Origin: Panopea generosa
Taxonomy: Eukaryota; Mollusca; Bivalvia; Adapedonta; Hiatellidae
Reading direction: 5' to 3'
DNA: 64,000 nt
Assembly: GCA_029582155.1 (NCBI GenBank)
Contig: CM055908.1
Coordinates: 22,677,103 to 22,741,102 of the forward strand
Under the pieces are notes generated by a model. That model was not told where the DNA came from. It saw only the letters and a program-made list of their open reading frames with translations, and searched no databases. Position numbers and translations under genes: made by a program. Positions 46,001-56,955 of this stretch are shown here, one piece after another (position 1 is the stretch's first letter; each line of letters opens with the position of its first letter).

Positions 46001-49000
46001 GTTTTATTATAGATATATATATATATACAAAATCATCTTCTGTTGATGTTCTTACACTCACTGTACACCATTTCATTTTTCTTCTTCTTCTTGTTTAAAA
46101 TATAACACTCCTTCATAAATGAAGATTTTGTGCCAGTGCCATGAAATGGTTTAAAATTATTAGTTGATATAGTTGTAGGTGTTTAGTCTCATTTAATCGC
46201 TGTAATAGGGGTGAGACTAGGACGATCAGCTAAATAATATATCAAATCGTTCGACAACATGCTTTGATATGCACTGGTAGGTGTTCAGAAATGACTTGTT
46301 ACTTTAAAATTATGTACATTTGATGGTTGTCTACAGATAGAGAATGTGTTTTCAGAGTGGTGGTGAGAACAGATACAGGGATAAGGTATTTAAAAGTATC
46401 CACTATGGTCGTTTTATGAGTTACAGTGAGTTCGTACCCTGACCAGTTCGTAACCTGTATATTCGGTGAATTCGTACCCTATGGTCGGTGAATTCGTAAC
46501 CTTGTATAAGTGAGTTCGTAACCTATTGAAAAACATTCGATATATTGTTTTATATGATACTTTTGTTGAATAAAATATTTCGTAACTTGTCTTTGTAGAA
46601 TTTGAGTTTAGGAAATATGGTTTTATAATATTGATGTAGTATTTTAGTTATTTAATATAAAAGTAAAGATTACGGCAATATAGCGGATTTTTTTATAATA
46701 AACGAAGTGTCATTTGTTAAGTAGGTGTTAAGTAGGTGTGAACATAACTACTTCTGTGTACGCACGCGACTATAGGCTTTAAATTATTTCTCAAAATATT
46801 ATTAAAGTTTTCGTTGAGGGTGTTTCGTTGCATACAAACAAAAAAGATATATATATTTATACATCATGTTTAACTAGAACGGGAAACATCTTAAAACGTT
46901 GTGATAAAAGGAGAAGTTACTATTTATCGGCAATATCTCTTCTTAAACAAAGTTTACAAATTCCTTTTTTGACTAGAACGGGGATCAACATTAAACGTTG
47001 TGATAAAAGGAGAAGTTGCTATTTATCGGCAATATCTCTTCTTAAAACAAAGTTTGCAAATTCCTTTTTTACTAGAACGGGGATCAACATTAAACGTTGT
47101 GATAAAAGGAGAAGTTGCTATTTATCGGCAATAGGATAAATAAATAAATATATCATTATTTTATCACATAGAAGTAAAAATTATACTGTGTTACGAAATA
47201 TTTTATTCAACAAAAGTATCATATAAAACAATATATCGAAAGTTTTTCAATAGGTTACGAACTCACTTATACAAGGTTACGAATTCACCGACCATAGGGT
47301 ACGAATTCACCGAAATATACAGGTTACGAACTGGTCAGGGTACGAACTCACTGGCACCCCGTTTTATGTGTAGAGGTTGGGAGTATGTTCCATTGTATTA
47401 GAGGTCTGGGATATAATGAGTATTTGGATGTCTGAATAATTTACGTTTGTAACAGTGGATGTTGCTAAGTCTAGATCTGGAGTCAACTGGGGCTAGTAGT
47501 TTATTCAGCGGATTGATGGCTACTACATGGTGAATTATCTTATAAAATATTATTAAGGGTGATCAGGTTCTGCGGATTTCAAGGGTGGGCCAGTTTAAGG
47601 TTTTAAGTTACAGAGCTTGTGTTATAATTTTTATGTGAAACAAATCTGGCGGCATGTCGTTGCACTTTTTCTATTTGATTTATTTGAGTTTTGGTGTGAG
47701 GGTCCACAGTGGATAAATATTCTAGTTTTGGTCGGACAAGTGCCTTGTATGCATAACCTTTTACTTTTGTAGAATTTATTTTAAGATTACAACATAAGCA
47801 GACATGTGAACTCTCTCGCATTGTGCGTGAGTCACCTAGAATCAAAGAGAAAACCCGTAACTCCCAAATGGGAGTCAAAATCTCCCACAATCACAATATC
47901 CTGTGTATTATATTTTTACTCCCCCTACAGCTTGTTGTAAAAACAAACTAATTGAAACTGCGAATGTCAAGATAAGAATCCTTATGATTGGTTAGCTTTA
48001 TTTGTTTTTATACAAGGATGGACTTTTCAGCTGTGCAATATGATGTGCTATGCACCAGAAAAACATAAATACTGACCGAGGCGGTACCGTGTTGAGTCTT
48101 AATGACATCAAGCAGTATTTAACCCTTTACTCCATAGATACACATTTTCCCGCGCCAATCACATAAGGCCTTTGAAAACAGTGCAGGAAAAGTTCAGATT
48201 GCTCTGAACATTTCCTGCGCTGTTTTCCACTCTGTCAGTTAATATAAACATTATTCTCCCAATAATTCAAAAGCGTTCTATATTAGGTGTCCAAAGGCAA
48301 CTATATTAGAGGTTTCCAAAGGCGTCTATATTAGAGGTCTCCAAAGGTGTCTATATGAAGTAAAGGGTTAAGAGCTGGGGTTTTTTTTTAAGAATTGGGT
48401 ATTTCATTTCAAGTTTACCACTCCAATTTATATATCGATTATGTCACATTTTGGTGGATTTGACATACCAAACTAATTGGATTTTATCTAATGATAATAA
48501 GATGCTTTTTGTCAATTTTAAAAATAATTTTATTTTTTAAGACATTTATAGCGATGTTTTCCTGCTATAATCCCTTTAAGAAAAAAAACCATTCAAACAG
48601 ATTGCACACTGTAAACAGCAACACATATACTAGATTTCACAAATAACAATATCAATATGCAATGCTTTTATATTATTATACCATCATAATAATTGTGTGG
48701 CATTTTTGTTATTTTGTAATTTTTTTGCATATTTAATATAAGGACTATTTTGGCTGTCTAGGCTTGTACCAATAGTCTTTATGGCAACAATGGTTGAGCT
48801 TTTGTTGGCACACTGGAGTTCTCAGTTCGAACATCGGTGATGATATATTGGGCCATTGACTTTTCTCAATTGTTTTTTTCTAACTCTGTTACAATTAGGC
48901 ATCATTTAAATACTTGTCTTTTATTTATTTCAGTGAGGATACAGCACATATATATCCCAATGCTAGAAGTTTCCTATGGAGGATATATGAATATACTGTA

Positions 49001-52000
49001 GCAACATATCAAAGTGAACAAGTATATGGGCATTTCTTCACAGATCTGATGATGAATTTTGGATCCTTGTTTAATCTTATCCCAGAGTAAGTATTTAGCT
49101 CTCTGGAACATAAAGTATGGTTAGAGGGGTCATTCTGAAAGCTCACGTGTTGGTCAGTTGTCTGTTTGTCTATAGACGTGTGCCAAATGAATCTTCAGAT
49201 ATCTTGCGTAATTTAAGCCAGTTACCAGCTTGGTGTGAAACAAAGTACCTACATGCATGGATGTGCCTTGTTTGTTATGTAAAGGTCATGCCAGAGGTCA
49301 CAAGACTGATCCCAGATAAAAAATAACAGTACTGGTTCTATCCAGGAAAGAGACTGTAGGCCAAGTTTCAAAAACTGTAAGCTTTTATTAACTGCGTAGT
49401 TGAGCTATAATAAATATGTATGAAACAAGGTAGTATACAATAAAGATAATATACTGGCACATATTTAAAGAATTCAATGTATGACATTAACATACTAGTA
49501 GGTTTTGATGTCTTTTAATTAAATCTATATCCTTTCTCATATTAATACATAAAATGCAACATACTAAATTTGATGACTTCTCCTGGCCAATAACAAGTTT
49601 TAGAAAAATGTAAATCTATTTACTCAACACATTTGAAATTTTTTGGGTGCATATCTTCGATTGTGAGTGCTCTTAGCCCAGTGCTAGAATTCAAACCTGT
49701 GGAGAGCCCAGAGAATCTAAATGTAATACTATATATCATTGTTTTCAGAAATTTAGATTAATGACATTTGAAAGTGCTTGCATGTTGGGTAGCTGTTGTG
49801 AAATGTTTTCGTTTGACATTTGTTTTTCAGGTCTGGAGCATCATTTAAGAGAGTGTGTCAAATTGGCGAAACCATGATTACCTCCATTCCAGATATATTG
49901 TATAAATCGATGAATCTCGAGACAGATTTTAAAACCATCACAATTGCAGTAGTTTCTGTGGCAGAGGTAAGGAGAGTTGTTGCACTCCACTGATTCAATT
50001 TCATTTGCTCCTTTCTGTAAATAATTCTAATCTACTCGTGGACATTCTAAGTGTTGGCTAGTAATGTACCGATGGTCAGTAATAGCTGATCAGTTTAGGG
50101 TTGAAAAATAAAGCAATCATTGCTTTCTGCAATCAGTAGTTTAAAATGAGGTTTTATTCTCAAAAATTTGAGAAAAACTTGTTTTTATATAAATCTCGCA
50201 TGTAACTGATTGTACTATAAATAATCAGTTACTTAAGTGTATATAAGATTATCAATAGTAAATTTGTCTTCCATTCCAAACACTAGTGTCAAGTGAAAGA
50301 AAGATGCTTGCTAGTTTTTGATAAAGTCACAGAAAAGAAGAATCTTGCATTGGTTTAACCCTTTACTTCATAAAGACGCCTTTGGACGCCTCTAATATAG
50401 AAGGCTTTTGAATTATTGGGTGAATTATGTTTATTTTAACTGACAGATTGGAAAACAGTGCAGGAGTAATGAGCAATTTGAACTCTTCCTGCACTGTTTT
50501 CAAAGGCCTTCTATGATTGGTGCGGGAAAATGCGTCTATATGAAATAAAGGGTTAAGGTTCTGATAGAAAATTCCTTCCCAAGGGACTACTGTTTTGGTC
50601 GGAACTGAGTTCATATGGTAACCGTTATCTAAAGGGATGGAATTTTCTCTCTAAACCGAAAAAGCAATGTAAGATTATTTTTCTTGCATACCAAACACAT
50701 TGAATAGATCTATAGAATGTTTATTTGTATATATCATGTCAATGATGTCAAAGACGGTTACAAAGTCATCTCGCAAGAATTTTATCTAGCCACTAGATTC
50801 AAATGTCTTTATCTGGTATGCAAGAAAGGTAACAATCACTTATTATTGTCATAAAATGAAGACAGCTAGCTGTGTTGCTTAAATCACACATTTGTTGTGA
50901 TGTCATTCAAATATCTCTAGGGTCAAATGTTGTATCTTCTCAGATTCATTCTGAGGTGTTCATCCACCAATAAATATATGATAAATGAGTTCTATTCTAT
51001 TTGCTATAAAGATATTCTGGATATGATAAATGGGTTCTATTCTGTTTGTTATAAAGATATTCTGGATATTATAAATGGGTTCTATTCTATTTGTTATAAA
51101 GATATTCTGGATATGATAGATGGGTTCTATTCTATTTGTTATGAAGATGTTCTGGATATGATAATTGGGTTCTATTGTATTCGCTGTAGAGATATTTTGG
51201 ATATGATAAATGGGTTCTATTCTGTTTGCTGTAAAGATATTCTCGATATTATAAATGGGTTCTATTTTGTTTGCTGTAAAGATATTCTGGATATGATAAA
51301 TGGGTTCTATTCTGTTTGCTGTAAAGATATTCTGGATATGATAAATGGGTTCTATTCTGTTTGCTGTAAAGATATTCTGGATATGATTAATGGGTTCTAT
51401 TCTGTTTGCTGTAAAGATATTCTGGATATGATAAGTGGGTTCTATTCTGTTTGCTGTAAAGATATTCTGGATATGATAAATGGGTTCAATTCCGTTTGCT
51501 GTAAAGATATTCTGGATATGATAAATGGGTTCTATTCCGTTTGCTATAAAGATATTCTGGATATGATAAATGGGTTCTATTCCATTTGCTATAAAGATAT
51601 TCTGGATATTATCAATGGGTTCTATTGTATTTGCTATAAAGATATTCTGGATATGATAAATGGGTTCTATTCTATTTGTTATAAAGATATTCTGGATATG
51701 ATAAATGGGTTCTATTCTGTTTGCTATAAAGATATTCTGGATATGATAAATGGGTTCCATTCTATTTGCTATAAAGATATTCTGGATGTTTTATTCTCTA
51801 GTTTAAGCAGTTTGATGAATTTGGAGGTGCCTCAGCCAGATCTCATGTTAAAACCAATATAAAGTTGCCTTCACCAGAATTTCACATTCATCATTGTGTT
51901 AGTACCGAGGTCCTTGGACGACATGGAGGTGAACTGCTTGCCGAGTGGAAGTATTCTGTACATAAGCCATGTATCTTCGGAATGATAGTTGGTGGCAGTA

Positions 52001-53714
52001 AGGTATGTAACTACTCTAATTAGCTTGTCACAGTTGTGTTATATGTTCGCATATTGCAGTGTATTGAGAAATTATTTTGAACATGAAGGCCAAGTGCTCA
52101 ACTGAAGAGATGTGCCAAATAAACAAACTTTGACGATTCATGGGCCATTTATCCGACATATCAGATTTGGAAAGTTCAAGAAAATGTTTGAACAAGAACT
52201 GTGTTAGATTAAGGAAAAGTGAGACTTAATTGAGAATTAAAAATTAAAAACGCAAAATTAAAGTACAGCACACAGAAAATATGTACCGGTATATAACTTT
52301 TCTTCTGTTTTTTTATTTCAGAAAAAACAATTTAATATAAAAACTTGGCAAATCAATTATCAGGTCCAGGAATCTGTAAAACAACAATTTTTTGCTGATC
52401 TACAAAATTATTAACATTCCAAAAGTTGTTGTTTGGGTTCCGATTTATAACTTTTAAAAGGGTCTGTGTATTTAATTATTTGGTGAGTAGCTATATACGG
52501 TATAAATTTTGTAAAATACAGACCCGGTTTAACATTTGTCAGCGTTGGTATAATTTCTACACGAGTTATGGCCCATTTCAGCTTAATCTTTGGTAAAATT
52601 TACTTTTAAACATTAGAGGCCCCCTCATTAAAACACATTTTTAATCTTAAAAGGTCAGTTCTGTTGCCATTTTCAAATAAAACATCCAAAATGACTTAAT
52701 AGGATGCATTTAAAATTTTTAAAAAATATTCTATACCTAATTATTGAGACTGAACATACTTTTGTATTATTTGGTTTACAGTTGCATTGTATAAGTTTGA
52801 TATCTTATTAAAAACTTTATAAGAACATAACATTATTTGGTAACTACTTTGATATGTTCAATGAATGTTACAGTAATATTTAGAATGTTTCCCAGATTAG
52901 GTCCTTGATGGTTGGAGATAATTTTTTCCTAAATATGAAGTAAAAATGAAAAGCTTTGTACGCATATGTCTTGGTCAATATATATAAATATATATAATGA
53001 ACTTTTGTCAAGCATCATTTTGTACTATGGAACATCATATTAGATGATATCTTTTTTATTTCATTCATTTTGATCATTGTAAAGGTGTTTGTTATTTGTC
53101 TGACTGTAAACACCAATGCATGAATCAGACGGGTTGTTGCAGCACTGACAGAGTCAAAAGGGGGAAGTGTTAAACAAAACTCTCGGATCTGTCTATGTGC
53201 AGTCATAATATCAGGCCCTTGGCATATTTGTGTACAGTTCTATATTCAGTCCTTTCTAATACTTTTGAATTGGAAAACAACAAGATTTACAGATCTGAAT
53301 CTGAATAGTATGTTACAGCACAGGAGCTTGACATTAATAACTAGTTGTACATCTAGGCCAAGACTTAATATCTATATATAATGATATATATATGTTGGGT
53401 CTTGGTCCAGATATACAACTTTTTGGTTATTTATGGATTAAATTCAAGCTTCTGTGACTGAAGTGGTCAATTCTGGCCTTGAACGTAAAGTTTTAGATGA
53501 ACTATATAACAATGTAATGTTTTCCAACTATTATTTTCAGGTCATACTTACCTCCTTAAAGATGGAAGGTAGAGAATATCATGATGAACTACAGGAACAT
53601 GGTGTCATCAAGGAATGGAAACACATCCAATACACCAGACCCATGGACTTGTTTCAATGTGCAGATAGAAAAAAACTGTATGAGATATTTTCCAGGCTTG
53701 GAGCATGTAGTTGA
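45654..53714 (+). CDS. Unrecognised 336-residue protein, five exons
   Basis: Exons: 45654-46000, 48934-49086, 49831-49966, 51802-52002 and 53541-53714. Every junction keeps phase, giving 337 codons including TGA at 53712-53714. The N-terminus reads MAHVSICYDEENNQSVV; later blocks are GIDFKGGSYRKDVDGATILF, NARSFLWRIYEYTVATYQSE, FGGASARSHVKTNIKLPSPE, HHCVSTEVLGRHGGELLAEW and RPMDLFQCADRKKLYEIF. It has no signal peptide, membrane segment or repeat and looks like a soluble globular protein. I do not recognise a family. ATG was chosen for its AAACATGG context and open frame. The exon 1 donor (AAAAG|GTTTTA) is weak; the others are good. Introns are loaded with mobile elements. AATAAA follows at 53864. 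Confidence 0.75.
46419..47359. mobile_element. Foldback DNA element with 9-bp target duplication
   Basis: CGTTTTATG is present at 46410-46418 and 47360-47368, directly outside ~168-bp terminal inverted repeats (46419-46586 and 47190-47359) that are nearly identical over their inner parts. The arms carry repeated TTCGTA(A)CC words. Inside are three ~104-bp tandem units and no transposase. A 9-bp duplication with long inverted ends suits the MULE group (inference). It lies in intron 1 of the unknown gene. Confidence 0.85.
46866..47135. repeat. ~104-bp tandem repeat, three copies
   Basis: ACTAGAACGGGGATCAACAT, AAACGTTGTGATAAAAGGAG and GCTATTTATCGGCAATATCT recur three times, the last copy partial. 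A 103-codon frame (46828-47139) only reads the repeat. Confidence 0.8.
47362..47890 (-). pseudogene. LINE reverse-transcriptase C-terminal fragment
   Basis: Reads KGYAYKALVRPKLEYLSTVD, QINQIEKVQRHAARFV and, after a frameshift, LKTLNWPTLEIRRT followed by FYKIIHHVVAI. These match the thumb/connection region of non-LTR reverse transcriptases (LVRPxLEY, QRRAARFV, L.W..L..RR). It is 5'-truncated and broken. Its 3' end meets the foldback element at 47359. Confidence 0.85.
48123..48367 (+). mobile_element. TTAA MITE, copy A
   Basis: TTAA at 48119-48122 and 48368-48371. Ends are CCCTTTACTCCATAGA and inverted CCCTTTACTTCATATAGA. The interior has a hairpin (GAAAACAGTGCAGGAAAAG against its inverse). 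Same family as 50359-50552 but inverted. piggyBac-type by target site (inference). Intron 1 of the unknown gene. Confidence 0.88.
48372..48933. other. Intron sequence, no feature
   Basis: AT-rich intron 1 remainder up to the exon 2 acceptor. Confidence 0.4.
48934..49086 (+). CDS. Unknown gene exon 2
   Basis: Acceptor TTATTTATTTCAG, donor CCAGA then GTAAGT. Reads EDTAHIYPNARSFLWRIYEY through NFGSLFNLIP. Confidence 0.8.
49200..49385 (+). mobile_element. SINE-like fragment
   Basis: Contains ACTGGTTCTATCCAGGAA, the central motif shared by SINEs at 30870, 44093 and others, with a poor head. Intron 2. Confidence 0.4.
49668..49730 (-). mobile_element. tRNA-like remnant
   Basis: The reverse complement has CCACAGGTTTGAATTCTAGC, box B-like. 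Intron 2. Confidence 0.25.
49831..49966 (+). CDS. Unknown gene exon 3
   Basis: Acceptor TTTGTTTTTCAG, donor GCAGAG then GTAAGG. Reads SGASFKRVCQIGETMITSIP through AVVSVAE. Confidence 0.8.
50359..50552 (-). mobile_element. TTAA MITE, copy B (inverted)
   Basis: TTAA at 50355-50358 and 50553-50556. Ends CCCTTTACTTCATAAAGACG and inverted CCCTTTATTTCATATAGACG. The reverse complement aligns along copy A (GAAGGCCTTTGAAAACAGTG, TGTCAGTTAAAATAAACAT). Intron 3. Confidence 0.88.
50980..51789. repeat. 45-bp minisatellite, 18 copies, beside a splice site
   Basis: Unit TTCTATTCTGTTTGCTGTAA plus AGATATTCTGGATATGATAA. Because 45 is divisible by three, both strands stay open (311 and 266 codons). The array stops about 12 bases before the exon 4 acceptor TTTATTCTCTAG. 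The plus frame crosses exon 4 in the wrong frame, so it is not part of the protein. Confidence 0.92.
51802..52002 (+). CDS. Unknown gene exon 4
   Basis: Acceptor TTTATTCTCTAG, donor AGTAAG then GTATGT, exactly 67 codons: FKQFDEFGGASARSHVKTNI through KPCIFGMIVGGSK. Confidence 0.8.
52003..53340. other. Intron 4, no gene seen
   Basis: AT-rich intron with no recognisable element apart from the hairpin just downstream. Confidence 0.4.
53342..53420. other. ~80-nt hairpin in intron 4
   Basis: The left arm AGTTGTACATCTAGGCCAAG and inverted right arm AGTTGTATATCTGGACCAAG pair over ~35 bases with an AT-rich loop. Size and shape suit a pre-miRNA or a tiny palindromic MITE. Confidence 0.5.
53541..53714 (+). 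CDS. Unknown gene exon 5, terminal
   Basis: Acceptor TTATTTTCAG. Reads VILTSLKMEGREYHDELQEH, then KEWKHIQYTRPMDLFQC and ends LGACS-stop. Confidence 0.8.
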   Translation, partial: VILTSLKMEGREYHDELQEHGVIKEWKHIQYTRPMDLFQCADRKKLYEIFSRLGACS

Positions 53715-53863
53715 AAATAATGTTTATCTATGGATAGTCTGAAAGTCATGTTAACCTATGTGAACAGAAGGACTACCTGCATGTTTAAATGTCAGGGTCA
53801 AAAGATTGTTCTCACAGTATGTTCAGTATGTTTGCTGGTAAATGCAGATATTGGAAACATTCG

Positions 53864-53869
53864 AATAAA
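53864..53869 (+). terminator. Candidate polyadenylation signal of unknown gene
   Basis: AATAAA about 150 bases after the TGA. Confidence 0.4.
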
Positions 53870-55620
53870 TAGGTTCTTAATATATTGGAAACATTATAGA
53901 TTTGAAGAAATAGTTGCATACTGTTTATTGAAATGAACATGTTCTATTAGTGATTTAAGACTTTATAAATATAAAAAAGTTGGAAGGAATGGGGTGTTTG
54001 AATGCAAATAATTGGAAATTTTCAGTGTACCAGGATTGGAAAGACATGAAATGAGACCAGGACTTGAACCTTGGACCTTCACTTACAGGAAAGATACTCA
54101 TTTGACTGGAATTCTTGATGTTTTCGGTCTTAATAAAAACTTTTATGATAGTATTGAAAATAATATTATTTCAGGAGAAAATGATGGAAAGCGGTGGTAT
54201 GCAAATTTATATAGAATCATATATAAGCAGGAATATTACTGCTGTTGACTAGCAATGAGCCAATAGTTTAATTTCTGAACCAATTTTTTACGTCAAATTG
54301 ATTAAAAATGTTTGATTCAAAGGCTTCTATATGATGCCAGTTATTAAAATGTACAGATTAATAAACTATTAGTTATACTCAACACAGATACCATGAAAAA
54401 CAAATGAAAAAGTTTTCTTTTATCAAACATATAATGCATCGAGGGTGGGGTACATATACATGTATAGACAGATGCAGGATATTTCATTAATTTTTGAAAA
54501 AAACAAACAAGTATGAATATGATGGCAGTATAAAAAACAGAACTGATTTGAGAAACAATGCTCAATGCGGAACTGAGACTGGCATTATAAACACTATTCA
54601 ACTCCTTTAGTAAATACAAAGAGGGTACATATTTGCAAGGACATGTATAGAAGGATAGGAAACTTGCATCTGCTGACTAAATGTTGATGAAACAGCACAC
54701 GAACGACTCATAATTTGCAAATTAATTATTCATAATTCACAGGCAACTGATTTATTGTACATAATCTGTAAGTTGTATGTAATCTTAGATGTTTAAACAT
54801 GTTTTGATTATGCAAAATGATCTTGAATTAAAGATATTGAGGTTTGAAAGAAAAATTATGGAAATTTGTTATTTTAGCTGCAGTATACAAATTTTGTAAT
54901 CACACATACTTCAACAATTTTAAACTCAAATTTCCGGGAATGGTATTGTTTTAATGACAATTTCATTCTGCAGTGTAAGAACTTGATCTGTGTTCCCGAG
55001 ATGAATGGCAGTAAAGATAATTGAAATCGAGATATTGTGAGATTTTGCATGAATATGCGAGTGTTCACAAAGTCTCAATCAATTGCCTTTCCACCTCTAT
55101 ATAATTCCTTGATATTGTATAATTTTATATATTGTATGATGGAAAGTTAAATGTTACTAGTTATCATCACCAGAATTTATTGCCGAGTAATTTGTTTTGA
55201 CTCATTTATTGGTTACCTACAGACCAGACTATACACTCACATCAACCACATTACATTGACCTTTTACTATAGATATATTAATATTGATCTTTATGTGAAC
55301 TCAAGGAATTATATACAAGTCCTTGGTGAGCTCAACAAGAAACCAATTAAATAACAGTGTTCCATAAATTGGCAAATCGGATCCAACACATGTTTTTATT
55401 GGACAATACAGACGCAGAGTAATAATGCATTGTTTAAAATAACAAAAGACTAACTTCTTTGGGGTTACCTCCTTCATAGGTTTTAAACTATGGTGTACAA
55501 TCAGGGTCAAAAACACTGATATTTTTGTTTTAACGGTGCACTGATAAAATATGACGTTGCACCGTTTAAATTTACTGATGCACCATTTAAAGTGGTGGTC
55601 CGCCGTTACAATATATCGAT
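53870..55620. other. No gene seen
   Basis: AT-rich. A tRNA-like box B remnant lies on the minus strand near 54053-54085 (GTCCAAGGTTCAAGTCCTGG). The many short frames lack support. Confidence 0.45.
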
Positions 55621-55629
55621 GCACCGCTG

Positions 55630-55725
55630 GTGATATGGAGATGGCGCCACTGGGTCACAGAGATCTCATAGTAAATTGGGTGATGTGGAGATGGCGCCAC
55701 TGGGTCAAAGAGGACTTGTAGTAAG
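55630..55725. repeat. ~49-bp tandem duplication
   Basis: GGAGATGGCGCCACTGGGTC occurs at about 55638 and 55687, with similar flanks. Confidence 0.8.
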
Positions 55726-55799
55726 TGATAAGTGAATTAGATACCAATTATTTTCATAAATAAAATCGTATGCTTTATTCATTGGGGGATTTATACCAA

Positions 55800-55982
55800 T
55801 TTATTTAAGCTTGGTTGCAATGAAAGCTCAAAGCTTATATGAACCGCTCTCGAGTCTGCTTCCTGGATAGAACCAGTACTGAATGTTGTTTTATGAGAGG
55901 CATCGGGTCGAGCTAGGGATCAGACCCGCAACCTCTGGCATGAGTGGCCAACAATCTATCAATTACACTACTGCCACCGCTT
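55800..55982 (-). mobile_element. tRNA-headed SINE
   Basis: The reverse complement has GAGGTTGCGGGTCTGATCCC (box B), ACTGGTTCTATCCAGGAAG and GACTCGAGAGCGGTTCATA. Same family as 30870-31045. Confidence 0.75.
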
Positions 55983-56369
55983 GATATTTATTTATTTATT
56001 TATTGATGTGTTTATTGTATAATTAGTTTCGCATGTACATAGTTGACATGTTTACTTGTAGTGGTTAACTATAATAGGATCATGTTATTGGTTTATATTT
56101 ATTTGCAATAAAGGAAAGCGACTGTAATGGAATTCCTTTTACAATTTACCACATTATTCTGTGATATTTTTGACTGCCTCTATGGAGGCCAGCCTAAGTA
56201 ATAAGATAGGTTTTGATTTCCTGTTAGGTACTCTGTTCAACATAAAACAAGTCAATACAATGAAATATGAAGCAGGATACCATAAAAATTGGATACATTC
56301 TGTATTCTATGCTTTATTTTACAATGTGGTATAGTCTTGACCACCTTCTATGATTTTCTTTCTTAAAGG
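55983..56369. other. No gene seen
   Basis: AT-rich spacer before the 68-bp array. Confidence 0.45.
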
Positions 56370-56641
56370 TCTTTCCCAGGCACATACAAATGCCATGTAT
56401 CAAAGCAGGGTTCCCTCATGTTCATGTGGGGGAGAAGTCTTTCCCAGGCACATACAAATGCCATGTATCAAAGCAGGGTTCCCACATGTCCATGTGGGGG
56501 AGAAGTCTTTCCCAGGCACATAGAAATGCCATGTATCAAAGCAGGGTTCCCTCATGTCCATGTGGGGGAGAAGTTTTTCCCAGGCACATACAAATGTCAT
56601 GTATCAAAGCAGGGTTCCCACATGTTCATGTGGGGGAGAAG
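56370..56641. repeat. 68-bp tandem repeat, four copies
   Basis: Starts at 56370, 56438, 56506 and 56574: TCTTTCCCAGGCACATACAA, GCCATGTATCAAAGCAGGGT, CATGTGGGGGAGAAG. Frames on both strands only reflect the repeat. Confidence 0.92.
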
Positions 56642-56955
56642 TCTTCTTTTATTTTTTTTAAGCAATTGTACTGACCAATAAGGCAGATTCTTCAGACACA
56701 GTACCATATCTGGTAATTAAAGTAATAACAATTAAAAAGTCAATGTACAGTTAAATACATATTTGAGGTGATGAAGGTTGGCAAAAGGGGCCAATGTCAT
56801 ATCTGGGGATGATGAATGATTGAAACTAAATGTATTAATGCACCAGTCATTCCCCACCCCCAAATCAGACATAATGGAGGACAGCAGGACTTACTAGTTT
56901 TGTTTCACATTAAAATGAGCCTGAGATTATAGTGGTGCACCTTGATGGGTAGTAT
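56642..56955. other. No gene seen
   Basis: Spacer between two tandem arrays. Confidence 0.5.

Noticed and set aside
46828..47139. 103-codon frame in the foldback element
   Set aside because: Translation of a 104-bp triplication; no transposase motif.
50927..51862. 311-codon plus-strand frame and 266-codon antisense frame over the 45-bp array
   Set aside because: They are the minisatellite read in a unit length divisible by three. The plus frame enters exon 4 in the wrong phase and has no splice or start support.
56390..56681. Frames over the 68-bp array
   Set aside because: Four identical repeats explain them; both strands and several phases are open.
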